64,000 nucleotides of DNA from an uncultured Fulvivirga sp. (GTDB taxonomy: Bacteria; Bacteroidota; Bacteroidia; Cytophagales; Cyclobacteriaceae), in assembly GCA_947500555.1 (NCBI GenBank), contig CANMSE010000003.1, positions 62,001 to 126,000 of the forward strand. Direction: 5' to 3'. Positions 26,999-37,519 of this stretch are shown here, piece after piece. The notes below the pieces were generated by a model. That model was given only the letters and a program-made list of their open reading frames with translations. It was not told the DNA's origin and ran no database searches. The first letter of the stretch is position 1; every line of letters begins with the position of its first letter. Both the position numbers and the translations under genes were made by a program.

Positions 26999-28291
26999 GT
27001 GTTTTTAGTGAAAGGAAAGAATAGAATTAAACAAAAGATCAGAGTGGATTTATTCGAAAAATTAAATGTTGCAGAAGGGCCGTTGGGAAAGTTCTCACAC
27101 TTGCCGAAAGATTATTTCATGTTTCCAAAACTTGAGGGAGAAATTGCTCCTAGAATGAAGTTCAATGGAAAAGAAGTCTTAACATGGAGTTTGAATAATT
27201 ATTTAGGGCTTGCGAATCACCCTGAAGTAAGAAAGGCAGATGCAGATGCAGCTGCTGAATGGGGTCTTGCATATCCTATGGGAGCAAGAATGATGTCTGG
27301 AAATTCTGTTAATCACATAAAATTAGAAGAAGAATTAGCTGACTTTATTAAGAAAGAGTCTGTAATGCTTCTTAACTATGGTTATCAGGGTGTTGTATCA
27401 ATTATCGATGCTGTTGTTGATCGTAAGGATGTTATTGTGTATGATGCTGAGTCTCATGCATGTATAATTGATGGGCTAAGATTACATATCGGTAAACGCT
27501 TTGTTTATCCACATAACAATATCGAAAATCTTGAAACTCAATTAAAGAGAGCCAAGAGAATTACAGATGAAACCGGAGGTGGAATACTTGTAATCACTGA
27601 GGGAGTATTTGGAATGTCAGGAAATCAGGGCGATCTAAAAAGTGTTGTAGCTCTTAAAAAGAAATATGACTTCAGATTATTTGTAGATGACGCTCATGGC
27701 TTCGGAACACAGGGAGAAACTGGAGCCGGCACAGGAGAGGGGCAAGGCGTTCAAGATGACATTGATCTTTATTTTTCAACTTTTGCCAAATCTATGGCTA
27801 GTATAGGGGCATTTGTAGGAGGTGATGAAAAAATCATCACTTATTTGCGTTATACCATGAGGTCTCAAATTTATGCAAAATCATTGCCTATGCCTTTGGT
27901 GGTAGGTGCTTTAAAACGTCTGGAGTTACTTAAAACAAAACCTGAACTGAAAGATAAGTTGTGGACCATAGTGAATGCACTTCAGTCAGGGCTTAAGAAA
28001 CATGGTTTTGACATTGGTTCTACTAAGTCATGTGTAACCCCTGTTATATTCCATGGTGGAATTGGCGAGGGTGGAAATATGACTGTTGACCTAAGAGAGA
28101 ATTATGGAATATTCTGTTCTATGGTTGTATATCCGGTTGTGCCAAAAGACATAATTATGCTGAGATTGATACCTACAGCAGCACACACTTTGGAAGATGT
28201 TGAGGAAACAATTAATGCTTTCGCAAGTGTTAAGAAGAAGTTGGATGATGGAGTGTATAAGCGCGAAGAAATTATGGCGATAACCAGATAA
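26999..28291 (+). CDS. alpha-oxoamine synthase family PLP enzyme (serine palmitoyltransferase / sulfonolipid synthase-like)
   Basis: PLP enzyme of fold type I that condenses an amino acid with an acyl thioester, 430 aa. Seen: NNYLGLANHPEV near residue 66, GARMMSGNSVNHIKLEEEL, conserved DAESHACIIDGLR (His153), LFVDDAHGFGTQGETG (Asp230, His233) and the PLP-binding Lys264 in STFAKSMASIG. The family includes BioF, Kbl, serine palmitoyltransferase and cysteate acyltransferase. Bacteroidota use the last two for sphingolipids or sulfonolipids; no bio or tdh gene neighbours this one. The likely role is the first step of sphingoid or capnoid base synthesis (inference). The GTG at 26999 may be too early, because the promoter lies just before it; GTG 27008 is an alternative. 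Confidence 0.85.
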   Translation: MFLVKGKNRIKQKIRVDLFEKLNVAEGPLGKFSHLPKDYFMFPKLEGEIAPRMKFNGKEVLTWSLNNYLGLANHPEVRKADADAAAEWGLAYPMGARMMSGNSVNHIKLEEELADFIKKESVMLLNYGYQGVVSIIDAVVDRKDVIVYDAESHACIIDGLRLHIGKRFVYPHNNIENLETQLKRAKRITDETGGGILVITEGVFGMSGNQGDLKSVVALKKKYDFRLFVDDAHGFGTQGETGAGTGEGQGVQDDIDLYFSTFAKSMASIGAFVGGDEKIITYLRYTMRSQIYAKSLPMPLVVGALKRLELLKTKPELKDKLWTIVNALQSGLKKHGFDIGSTKSCVTPVIFHGGIGEGGNMTVDLRENYGIFCSMVVYPVVPKDIIMLRLIPTAAHTLEDVEETINAFASVKKKLDDGVYKREEIMAITR

Positions 28292-28397
28292 AAAAGTTAA
28301 AAAAAATGCTTTATCTGGTTGAATTAACAACATTTTAGCTATATTGGCACTTGAAAATAATAACTGAAATTTTTCAATAACCTTAAAATTATCAAGC

Positions 28398-28574
28398 ATG
28401 AAAAAATTTGATGAACTAAAAAATTTAGTGATGGATTTGGAGTCTGACTTCGAAAAATTCTATGACAAAAAGAACAACGCTGCGGGAACTAGAGTGAGAA
28501 AGGGAATGCAAGAATTAAAGAATATGGCGCAAGCTATAAGAGTTGAAGTTCAAGATATGAAGAACAAGGGTTAA
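28398..28574 (+). CDS. histone H1-like (Hc1-type) small protein
   Basis: Missed by the ORF track because it is only 58 aa. ATG at 28398, TAA at 28572-28574. The product MKKFDELKNLVMDLESDFEK continues with FYDKKNNAAGTRVRKGMQEL and a basic C-terminal part, a charged helical protein that matches the short proteins commonly annotated as histone H1 in Bacteroidota (AAGTRVRK...LKNMAQ pattern). A chromatin-associated or nucleoid role is assumed for the family but not proven. A strong bidirectional terminator follows. Confidence 0.85.
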   Translation: MKKFDELKNLVMDLESDFEKFYDKKNNAAGTRVRKGMQELKNMAQAIRVEVQDMKNKG

Positions 28575-28594
28575 TCCTTCTTAAATCATATAAT

Positions 28595-28624
28595 AAAAAA
28601 GGTGGTCATTTGACCACCTTTTTT
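28595..28624. terminator. bidirectional intrinsic terminator
   Basis: AAAAAAGGTGGTCA pairs with TGACCACCTTTTTT around a TT loop, a 14-bp arm with A- and T-tracts at both ends. It serves the histone H1-like gene on plus and dapA on minus. Confidence 0.92.
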
Positions 28625-28648
28625 ATTTATAAATACTTTATAACTGCG

Positions 28649-29533
28649 CTAATACCCCATTCTGGCATATGTAGTTGCAATTTTTGCTTGCAATTCTTTA
28701 GAGGCCGATAGCAAAGGCATTCTTACTACATCCTCGCAAACCCCTTGAAGTTCGAGTAGGTGTTTAATGCCTACAGGGTTACTCTCAACATACATCAACT
28801 GATTTATTTCCAATAATTTGAAAGCAGCTTTTGCAGCAAAGGAAAAATCATTGCTTAAGACACTATTTTTTATTTCGAGAAAAATATCTGCAAATGAATT
28901 TGCCAAAACAGAGATCACACCATGAGCTCCAATAGAATATAATGGAACGGTCAATGTATCATCTCCTGAAATCAATAGAAAGTCTTGCGGTTTAGCATAA
29001 CTTATTTCCATTGCCTGCTCAATACTCCCTGAGGCTTCTTTTACTCCAATAATATTTGGATGTCCGGCCAATTCAATGGTTGTTTTCGATGTCAAATTAG
29101 AAGCTGTACGGCCTGGGACATTATATAAAATTACAGGGATAGGGCTTGTGTCAGCCACTTTTCTGAAATGCGCAATAATTCCATCTTGGGAAGGTTTATT
29201 GTAATATGGACTTACAGATAAAATAGCATCGACTCCATTCAAGTTCGTGGAGGAAACAGTATCCAACACTTGTTGAGTATTATTTCCACCTATACCATAA
29301 ACGATAGGTAGTCTTTTTGAGTTGTTCCCTTTTACAAACTCAAGTATTTCCAGCTTCTCTTGCTGGGTTGTGGTAGTAGATTCTCCGGTTGTACCTTGAA
29401 CAACGTAATAATCAACTCCTTTCTCAGCAGTAAATTCTAATAACTTTTTAAGTCCATTAAAATCAATAGATTCATCTTCATTGAATGGTGTTACAAGTGC
29501 TACACCAGTACCATGGAGTCTTTTGTTTTCCAT
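28649..29533 (-). CDS. dapA: 4-hydroxy-tetrahydrodipicolinate synthase
   Basis: Condenses pyruvate with aspartate semialdehyde, the first committed step to diaminopimelate and lysine. At 294 aa it has the normal length of this TIM-barrel lyase. Visible: GTTGESTTT (residues 47-55), Tyr111 in SPYYNKPSQDG, Tyr137 in LYNVPGRTASN, and the Schiff-base Lys165 in IGVKEASGS. It is the last gene of the xseA-ligA operon; the start overlaps the DUF6913 stop (TAATG). Confidence 0.97.
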   Translation of the reverse strand: MENKRLHGTGVALVTPFNEDESIDFNGLKKLLEFTAEKGVDYYVVQGTTGESTTTTQQEKLEILEFVKGNNSKRLPIVYGIGGNNTQQVLDTVSSTNLNGVDAILSVSPYYNKPSQDGIIAHFRKVADTSPIPVILYNVPGRTASNLTSKTTIELAGHPNIIGVKEASGSIEQAMEISYAKPQDFLLISGDDTLTVPLYSIGAHGVISVLANSFADIFLEIKNSVLSNDFSFAAKAAFKLLEINQLMYVESNPVGIKHLLELQGVCEDVVRMPLLSASKELQAKIATTYARMGY

Positions 29534-30048
29534 TAGGAGAGTAACTTCGTGTATTTATACATTTCATCAACTAAATTCTTTATACCTCCAGATGCTGGTG
29601 CTTGAACCATCATTTCGCAGCAATCTTCATTATTTTCATCAAAAGGGGCTACACGACATTTAGCTTTGCTCATTGCCAGTACATTCTTTATTAGCATATT
29701 ACTCTGATCATCGACATAAAAAAGGTAGTCGAACGACTTATTTGCAAATACACTCACTTTATCCGAGTTAATTGACCCCCAAAATGAGACTTCTTTTTCA
29801 GTAAAGAAGTCAAACAGAAATTCGTGATTTTCTTCTTTTTTAGGTAAAAAAGCCAATACATGCACTTTTTTACCATCGTTCTCCAGACTCTTGATGAAGC
29901 TCTTAATGACCTCATGTTTTGCCTTACTACCGATGGTAAATATTAAACCAATATCCTTTACGCTATCATATCCCATACTTGTTCTGGGAGAAACATTCTT
30001 TTTCAGATAGCTCTTTGTTTTATATGATAGTAGCGTTTTGTTCAACAT
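29533..30048 (-). CDS. DUF6913-like conserved protein
   Basis: Protein of 171 aa between ligA and dapA, whose pattern (GLIFTIGSKAKHEVIKSFIKSL and FLFYVDDQSNMLIKN-like strands) resembles the Bacteroidota DUF6913 family as I remember it. No signal peptide or membrane segment. It holds three Cys in the C-terminal half (KCRVAPF and EDCCEMMVQA). Function unknown. It lies 4 nt after ligA and overlaps dapA by one base, so it is co-translated with enzymes of replication/repair and lysine synthesis. Confidence 0.7.
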   Translation of the reverse strand: MLNKTLLSYKTKSYLKKNVSPRTSMGYDSVKDIGLIFTIGSKAKHEVIKSFIKSLENDGKKVHVLAFLPKKEENHEFLFDFFTEKEVSFWGSINSDKVSVFANKSFDYLFYVDDQSNMLIKNVLAMSKAKCRVAPFDENNEDCCEMMVQAPASGGIKNLVDEMYKYTKLLS

Positions 30049-30052
30049 TTGA

Positions 30053-32065
<2,013 letters not shown>

Positions 32066-32076
32066 TTAATTGGCTG

Positions 32077-33936
32077 CTATTTCATTTGAGTAGGATCTGA
32101 AAATGGCTTAGTAATTTCTGATATATTGACTTTGTTATTAGATCGCTCTATATCAGCCATTCGTTGTGTGTTATCGATTTCTATGCTTTTAATGTCGTTT
32201 ACATTTCTACTAAGTTGTAGGTTGTAAGTCGGATAAGTCCAGGGCCAGGCTTCCAAAGTTTGTCTTTGTATGGATTGATTTTCAACTTCTTTTGTACCTC
32301 GCATTATTCTTAGTGGCACATATATGATTTCCTCGCTATCGTCATTGTAGGTAATATGTAAATCAATAGGCATCATCATATCGCTATTTCTTTCAAGAGT
32401 AACGTAGGTCTTATCACCTTTACCAATTATTGATTTTATGCCATAATCAATTTGATTTGTAGTGTTCATAAAATGTTCTACATACCAATCCAGCTGCATA
32501 TTAGATTCTTTTTCCATGATTCTCATCAAGTCATTTGGAGTAGGATGTTTGAATTTCCATTCCTTATAATATCTACGCATGGAGCGCATAAAGGTCTTTC
32601 TTCCAACGATGTAACTCAGTTGATTTAAGAAAACAGCTCCTTTATAGTAGGCATTTAAGCTATAGGATCTGTTGGTTTTGTAGTGATCGGCATGAGTGGT
32701 TAGTGGTTCTTCGTTACCGCTTTTAGCCATGGTAAAATAACCTCTATACGAGTTTAAATGAGAGTCCTCCCAATTTTCGTTGAGCAAATAAGCTAAGGTT
32801 TCATCTTCTGCAAATGATGTAAAACCTTCATCCATCCATTCATACAAACTTTCATTAGTAGCCAGCACTCCTTGATACCAGTTATGAATCATTTCATGCA
32901 CACAAACGCCTAATAAGCTTTTAAAATTTCTGTTTCCGGTAACAAGAGTAGCCATTGGATACTCCATACCGCCATCACCACCTTGTATAAAAGTGTATTG
33001 ATCATACGGGTATTCTCCGAAATTTTCACTTACATAGTCCATAGCTCGCACCATATATTCGGGTAGCTTTTCCCATGCGGCTTTATTCTCTTCGGTTTCT
33101 TGATAAAAGAAATGTAATGTAGGACCGTTTTTAACTTTTGCTGTTGTATGAGTATAATCCGGGTCGGCACCCCACATGAAATCATGAACATTTGGCGCTT
33201 TAAAATGCCATGTTAACTTTTCAGAATTACTTTTAGATTCCTTAGCGTAACCATGACCAATGTCTTTCGGATTTTGAAGGTTTCCAGTTCCTCCTATGGT
33301 ATAAGCAGAGTCTATTGATATTTTAACATCAAAATCACCCCAGACTCCATGAAATTCTCGGCCTATATATGGGTTAGTATGCCAACCCATGTAGTCATAC
33401 TCTGCTAGTTTTGGATACCATTGGGCCATAGAGTAGGAGATGCCTTCTTTGTTATTCCGACCACTTCTTCTTATTTGTACAGGGATTTGAGCTTCAAATT
33501 CCATCTCAAAAATTGTTTTTTGTCCTGGAAGAATTGGTTTTTTAAGTATTACTTCCAATAAAGTTCCTTGAACCGTAATATTCACTTCCTCCCCGTCTTG
33601 TTTTAAGGAGGTGATTTTCTGGTAACCAATTTCATCACTCGTCAGTTTTGATATTCTGTCTGCAACTCTTTTATCAGGATCCGAAATATTTCTGGATCGA
33701 ACGTCCATCATGCTTCCTGGTTGAAATGCATTGAAATACAGATGATAATATACTTTATTTAATGTGTCAGGTGAGTTATTATAATAGGTGAGTTTCTGAG
33801 TTCCTTTGAATTGATGTTTGTCCACATCCATATCAATGTTCATCACATATTCTGCTCTTTGCTGCCAATAGAGTTGGTTTTGGGCCATCGAGTATGTAGT
33901 TGATAACAAGAAGGCTACAAGAAATTTATTAATCAT
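32077..33936 (-). CDS. M1 family zinc metallopeptidase, secreted
   Basis: Exported aminopeptidase-like protein of 619 aa. Signal peptide MINKFLVAFLLSTTYSMAQ. N-terminal beta-domain of the M1 family (DKHQFKGTQKLTYYNNSPDTLNKVYYHLYFNAFQPGS). The GGMEYPMATL motif is the M1 substrate-binding loop, and the zinc site is HEMIHNWYQGVL followed 18 residues on by the Glu of WMDEGFTSFAED. Expected to trim peptides outside the cytoplasm. No T9SS C-terminal domain is seen. It is translated between xseB and ligA, a functional mixture typical of this operon. Confidence 0.93.
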   Translation of the reverse strand: MINKFLVAFLLSTTYSMAQNQLYWQQRAEYVMNIDMDVDKHQFKGTQKLTYYNNSPDTLNKVYYHLYFNAFQPGSMMDVRSRNISDPDKRVADRISKLTSDEIGYQKITSLKQDGEEVNITVQGTLLEVILKKPILPGQKTIFEMEFEAQIPVQIRRSGRNNKEGISYSMAQWYPKLAEYDYMGWHTNPYIGREFHGVWGDFDVKISIDSAYTIGGTGNLQNPKDIGHGYAKESKSNSEKLTWHFKAPNVHDFMWGADPDYTHTTAKVKNGPTLHFFYQETEENKAAWEKLPEYMVRAMDYVSENFGEYPYDQYTFIQGGDGGMEYPMATLVTGNRNFKSLLGVCVHEMIHNWYQGVLATNESLYEWMDEGFTSFAEDETLAYLLNENWEDSHLNSYRGYFTMAKSGNEEPLTTHADHYKTNRSYSLNAYYKGAVFLNQLSYIVGRKTFMRSMRRYYKEWKFKHPTPNDLMRIMEKESNMQLDWYVEHFMNTTNQIDYGIKSIIGKGDKTYVTLERNSDMMMPIDLHITYNDDSEEIIYVPLRIMRGTKEVENQSIQRQTLEAWPWTYPTYNLQLSRNVNDIKSIEIDNTQRMADIERSNNKVNISEITKPFSDPTQMK

Positions 33937-33973
33937 TTAACTATAATCAGGTTTAAGTTTAATATGTGATAAG

Positions 33974-34168
33974 TTATTGCAATTCTTCCAGGGAATCATT
34001 TAACTCACTTTCAGTTTCTCTCAACTGTTTGCTGCAAAATGCTACTAATTCTTTGGCATCTTTCACTTTAGAAGTAAGATCATCAACCGTCAGTTCACCG
34101 CTTTCAATTTCAGTCACCAGCTTGTTGAGCCTTTCAATTGCTTCAGAATAGTTCTTAATTTTCTTCAT
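33974..34168 (-). CDS. xseB: exodeoxyribonuclease VII small subunit
   Basis: 64 aa, the usual length. Pattern NYSEAIERLNKLVTEIESGELTVDDLTSKVKDAKELVAFC is the XseB helical hairpin. With XseA it forms exonuclease VII, which degrades single-stranded DNA. The start overlaps the xseA stop by 14 bp. Confidence 0.95.
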   Translation of the reverse strand: MKKIKNYSEAIERLNKLVTEIESGELTVDDLTSKVKDAKELVAFCSKQLRETESELNDSLEELQ

Positions 34169-35405
34169 CAGTGGCTAAAATATCCTTGATCTCACTTTTC
34201 AAAATCGAAGATAGTGTTCTTGTTTCAATTATGTCACCTTCTTTTACATTTTCGGTGGTAATTGACCGGCCATTTTTGGTAGTCATAGTATAACCCCGCT
34301 TCAAAACCGAGTTTGGATCTAAATACTCAATTTTACTACCCATTAGGGTTAGTTGTTGCCTTTGACTTGTAAGGTAATTTTGAGTTCCGCCAATGACTTG
34401 TGAAGTTAACTGGTCAAGCCGATGCCTATTTTTTATGAGGTTATTATAAGTACCATTTAATATTTTGTTTTTTAATGAATTGAGATGGTTTTCCTTTTGT
34501 TTTAAAATGAATGAACTTGTTCTTAACAATTCTTTTAGCTTAGATAAAAGCTCGCTTTCATAATCTAAACTTTTATTAATAACCCATTCTGCTACTGCTG
34601 TAGGTGTTTTTAATGACTTGAAAGCTATAAGGTCTAGAATAGACTCATCTCTTTCATGACCTATGCCAGTGATAATGGGAACAGGTATTTGGCACGCATT
34701 GAAGTTTAATTCATAATCATCAAAACAATCTAAATCTAATTTGGAACCTCCTCCACGTATGATAACTATTGCATCAAACAACTCCGAAGAATTGTGAATT
34801 GTATGCAGTGCATTGACGATAGATTCTGGTGCGCCATCTCCTTGCATTGTAGCTTTAAAAAGCCTCACTTTAAACTCATAGCCATAACTATTATTAACAA
34901 GCTGATTCATAAAGTCTTCATAACCTGCAGCAGCAGGAGAACTTATGATTGCCATATTTGAGATCACTCTTCCCAAATGTTGGGCTTTGTTCATGTCAAC
35001 CACTCCATCAGATTCCAGTCGATTAAGAACTTCTTGTCGTTTTCTTTCTCGTTCGCCCAAAGTGAAATTGGCATCAATATCTTTTATATTAAAGCTGAGA
35101 CCATATATCTCATGATATTGGACTTGGACATTACACAAGATTTTCAGCCCCGATTTAAGTGTTTCTCCGGTCATTTTCTCAAACCAGAGTGATAGATTTC
35201 TATAAGTGTAAGACCAGATAGTAGCTCTGGATTTAGCCAAAATTCTGTTCTCTTCTTTTTCTACTAGTTCCAGATAGCAATGGCCATTTTGATTGACTCT
35301 TAGTTCTGCAATTTCTGCTACTACCCAATAGCTTGGTGCCAGAGTTTTGTCAAGAGTGGCTTTGACAAGTTTGTTAAGATCTAGTAGCGAGAAATGATCG
35401 AGCAT
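34155..35405 (-). CDS. xseA: exodeoxyribonuclease VII large subunit
   Basis: Catalytic subunit of exonuclease VII. OB-fold at residues about 20-110 (YWVVAEIAELRVNQNGHCYLELVEKEENRI), then the catalytic core with MAIISSPAAAGYEDF, IVIIRGGGSKLDLDCFDDYELN and PIITGIGHERDESILDLIAF, then a coiled-coil tail. The ORF track begins at TTG 35414, but that TTG is inside a TAnnTTTG promoter box (35412-35419), so I start at ATG 35405 (MLDHFSLLDLNKL), giving 416 aa. It heads the probable operon xseA-xseB-M1-ligA-DUF6913-dapA. Confidence 0.95.
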   Translation of the reverse strand: MLDHFSLLDLNKLVKATLDKTLAPSYWVVAEIAELRVNQNGHCYLELVEKEENRILAKSRATIWSYTYRNLSLWFEKMTGETLKSGLKILCNVQVQYHEIYGLSFNIKDIDANFTLGERERKRQEVLNRLESDGVVDMNKAQHLGRVISNMAIISSPAAAGYEDFMNQLVNNSYGYEFKVRLFKATMQGDGAPESIVNALHTIHNSSELFDAIVIIRGGGSKLDLDCFDDYELNFNACQIPVPIITGIGHERDESILDLIAFKSLKTPTAVAEWVINKSLDYESELLSKLKELLRTSSFILKQKENHLNSLKNKILNGTYNNLIKNRHRLDQLTSQVIGGTQNYLTSQRQQLTLMGSKIEYLDPNSVLKRGYTMTTKNGRSITTENVKEGDIIETRTLSSILKSEIKDILATDEEN

Positions 35406-35411
35406 AGAGGC

Positions 35412-35419
35412 CAAAAGTA
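35412..35419 (-). promoter_or_regulatory. candidate -7 box TACTTTTG for xseA
   Basis: Plus-strand CAAAAGTA is TACTTTTG on the minus strand, matching TAnnTTTG. The expected start of transcription is near 35408, about 3 nt before ATG 35405. No clear TTG -33 element was found upstream, so support is moderate. Confidence 0.45.
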
Positions 35420-35446
35420 AGAATAAATCTGCGCCTTAGACACTGG

Positions 35447-36544
35447 CTAGAATGGAATTCTATAAATAACTGTAAAACTGAAAAGACCTATTGGATCAAG
35501 CTCGAATGTCTCGCCTGGAAGCTCTACAGGAATGCTGTAGGAATAAGAAAGCAGGAATAAATACTTTTTAAAGCTTATTGATATGGGAAAATTAAAATTG
35601 TAATTCATAATCCCATATTCTTCATTACGTTCTTCTAGTTGTTCGAATAAATACTCCCTTACTTCGGGATTAACGAAGTAAACTACGGCTATAAGGTTTC
35701 TTTTTCTTTCATCAGAAAAGAATCTATTATTCTGTATGTTTTCAATGGTTTCAATTTCCTCTGCTGTTAATTCAACATTTGTCAGAAATTCCTGAAACTC
35801 TTCGCTCTGTAGGTTTTCCCTCAAATAAGCATTAGACCTAACCTCATCAATTAGTCTTCCGGTAAATTGAATATTGACTATCTGATTTCCATAGAGCACC
35901 GAGAATGAGGGTAAAAAACTTATTGTAGTGTTTTTAATCAGTTTTTTCGTACTAAGCGATGCGCCAATATTAGCAGAGATCCGGTGAGCATTTGTAGCAC
36001 CAAATAAAAAGGAATAATCAATTCCTGAAGATAGAAATTTGTAGTTATAGTCAAATGTTGCACCAAGACTGTTACTCGGTGAATCAGCTATTTGACTGTT
36101 ATCACTATGATAGAACCATTTTTCATAGGAACTGGCAAAGGTTACCCGCTTACCAAGCCTTCCCAAATACCCAATCGAAGCTAATGTAATATTATACTTT
36201 GGATCAAATTCACTATTCCAGAACCCTGATAAATCTGCAAATAGACCATTAGAATGATAAAACGAGATTCCGGGAGATAAACCATATTGGTTGACGCCAA
36301 AGTCTCTTCCAGCATTGGTTACATTACTACTGTAGCCCAATCTAAAGTTAAGTTCAGAAGGAGGTTTGATTGACTCTGTACTTAGTACACTGTCAATGAG
36401 CGAAAATATTCCGCTAGAATCCAATTCTGCCTCTAGCATGGCAAGCTCAGCCGCAAAATTACGCACAGAATCTCCTGTTACAGATTGTGAAATAACCTGC
36501 TGCGAGGAGATTAGTACTAAAATGGCCGTATAGAATATTTTCAT
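35447..36544 (-). CDS. outer-membrane beta-barrel protein, uncharacterised (365 aa)
   Basis: Signal peptide MKIFYTAILVLISSQQVISQS, then a barrel of alternating hydrophobic strands (LNFRLGYSSNVT, GLFADLSGFWNSEF, YKFLSSGIDYSFLFGA) and a C-terminal strand ending in Phe (FSFTVIYRIPF), the usual outer-membrane beta-signal. A Glu-rich stretch at about 235-290 (EEIETIENIQNNRFFSDER) may be a plug or extracellular loop. It is the fourth gene of the sigma-factor operon (14 nt after the LTxxQ-like gene), which suggests it is an envelope-stress output. Specific function unknown. Confidence 0.75.
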   Translation of the reverse strand: MKIFYTAILVLISSQQVISQSVTGDSVRNFAAELAMLEAELDSSGIFSLIDSVLSTESIKPPSELNFRLGYSSNVTNAGRDFGVNQYGLSPGISFYHSNGLFADLSGFWNSEFDPKYNITLASIGYLGRLGKRVTFASSYEKWFYHSDNSQIADSPSNSLGATFDYNYKFLSSGIDYSFLFGATNAHRISANIGASLSTKKLIKNTTISFLPSFSVLYGNQIVNIQFTGRLIDEVRSNAYLRENLQSEEFQEFLTNVELTAEEIETIENIQNNRFFSDERKRNLIAVVYFVNPEVREYLFEQLEERNEEYGIMNYNFNFPISISFKKYLFLLSYSYSIPVELPGETFELDPIGLFSFTVIYRIPF

Positions 36545-36557
36545 TTACTACATACGC

Positions 36558-37049
36558 CTAGTTGTTATTTTTTCTTTGATTACGCTGTTGTTGCAATTCA
36601 CGATTTCTATTTTGTCGATCTCGTTGATTATTGCGTTGTCTCATTCTCTCAAGTAACATCTTCTTGAAATCATTTTCAGCTCTTCTTAAGTTTAGTATTT
36701 GACGATTACTGATCACTTTCAAAAGTCGATCTGAATATGTCTTATCTAGCTCAAGTTGGCGTGTCTTTAATTGATGCCCCAGATCCAGAAGCTTCTTGTA
36801 TTCTTCCTCCGAAGCTGTTTCTGAATTGAAATTGGCCTTGGCAGTTTGGTATTCGCTACGAAACCCTTTAAGTTGGTTATTGTACTCATTATAAACAGGC
36901 CAGAATTTTTCGGCTTGCTCAGGAGTCAAGTCCAAACGTTCAGTGATCAGAGCTATTTTTGCTGCTTCAATCTTTTTTAATGCCTCTTTATTCTGCGCCA
37001 TCACTGAATAAGTCATGAGTGTTATGGCTAGTAATATTAAATTCTTCAT
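36558..37049 (-). CDS. periplasmic LTxxQ-like (Spy/CpxP-type) protein
   Basis: Signal peptide MKNLILLAITLMTYSVMAQ. The mature domain is helical, with TERLDLTPEQAEKFWPVYNEY near residues 36-56, the Bacteroidota version of the LTxxQ repeat found in Spy/CpxP-type periplasmic sensors and chaperones. The last 35 residues are a low-complexity Arg/Gln/Asn tail (QRNNQRDRQNRNRELQQQRN), unusual in composition and probably disordered and basic. Placed after a membrane anti-sigma-like gene and an ECF sigma gene (4-bp overlap with the former), so it likely modulates envelope stress signalling (inference). Confidence 0.75.
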   Translation of the reverse strand: MKNLILLAITLMTYSVMAQNKEALKKIEAAKIALITERLDLTPEQAEKFWPVYNEYNNQLKGFRSEYQTAKANFNSETASEEEYKKLLDLGHQLKTRQLELDKTYSDRLLKVISNRQILNLRRAENDFKKMLLERMRQRNNQRDRQNRNRELQQQRNQRKNNN

Positions 37050-37489
37050 ATGTTTTCAGTTATGTCGTATTCCAAAATGTATTCATCGAGCGCACCATCA
37101 TTGAGCTCAAGCTCATCTAAAGGGCTGCTTTCTTCCCAATCAAGTTGGTAATCGTTAAATTCTATTTCATCTAATAATTCCTGCTCGCTGATGTTGTTAT
37201 CCGATAGGTAAAGCATAATATCCTCAGAACTAACTTCTGCAAGAAAATCTTCTGGAGTCGTGCTACTATCATTATTAAAGAACAAAACACCAGACACCGC
37301 CATAATAATGGTTATTGCTGCTGCAATGCTCATGCGAACCGGAGTCAGCCAAACCTGTTTAGTTATTTTCTCATCTGCTACCTCAACAGTCCTGCTCAGT
37401 ATTTCTTTATTTAGCTGATCGAAATACCCTTCAGGCACCTTAAAAGGAGTGCCTATTTTGTCGTTTTCGTCCAGTCTTATCTTTTTCAT
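37046..37489 (-). CDS. membrane anti-sigma-like protein
   Basis: About 147 aa from ATG 37489 (MKKIRLDENDKIGTPFKVPEGYFDQLNKEIL). The track start is a TTG 15 bp upstream, which I consider less likely. One membrane segment at about residues 52-70 of the ATG-start product (MSIAAAITIIMAVSGVLFF) separates a short cytoplasmic N-terminus from an acidic periplasmic tail. The VPEGYFDQL motif recurs in Bacteroidota proteins encoded next to ECF sigma factors. No HxxxCxxC zinc anti-sigma motif is visible, so the anti-sigma role rests on context. It lies 30 nt after the sigma gene. Confidence 0.7.
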   Translation of the reverse strand: MKKIRLDENDKIGTPFKVPEGYFDQLNKEILSRTVEVADEKITKQVWLTPVRMSIAAAITIIMAVSGVLFFNNDSSTTPEDFLAEVSSEDIMLYLSDNNISEQELLDEIEFNDYQLDWEESSPLDELELNDGALDEYILEYDITENI

Positions 37490-37519
37490 ACTTCTTAGAT
37501 TCAATTTGCGTCAAATGGT

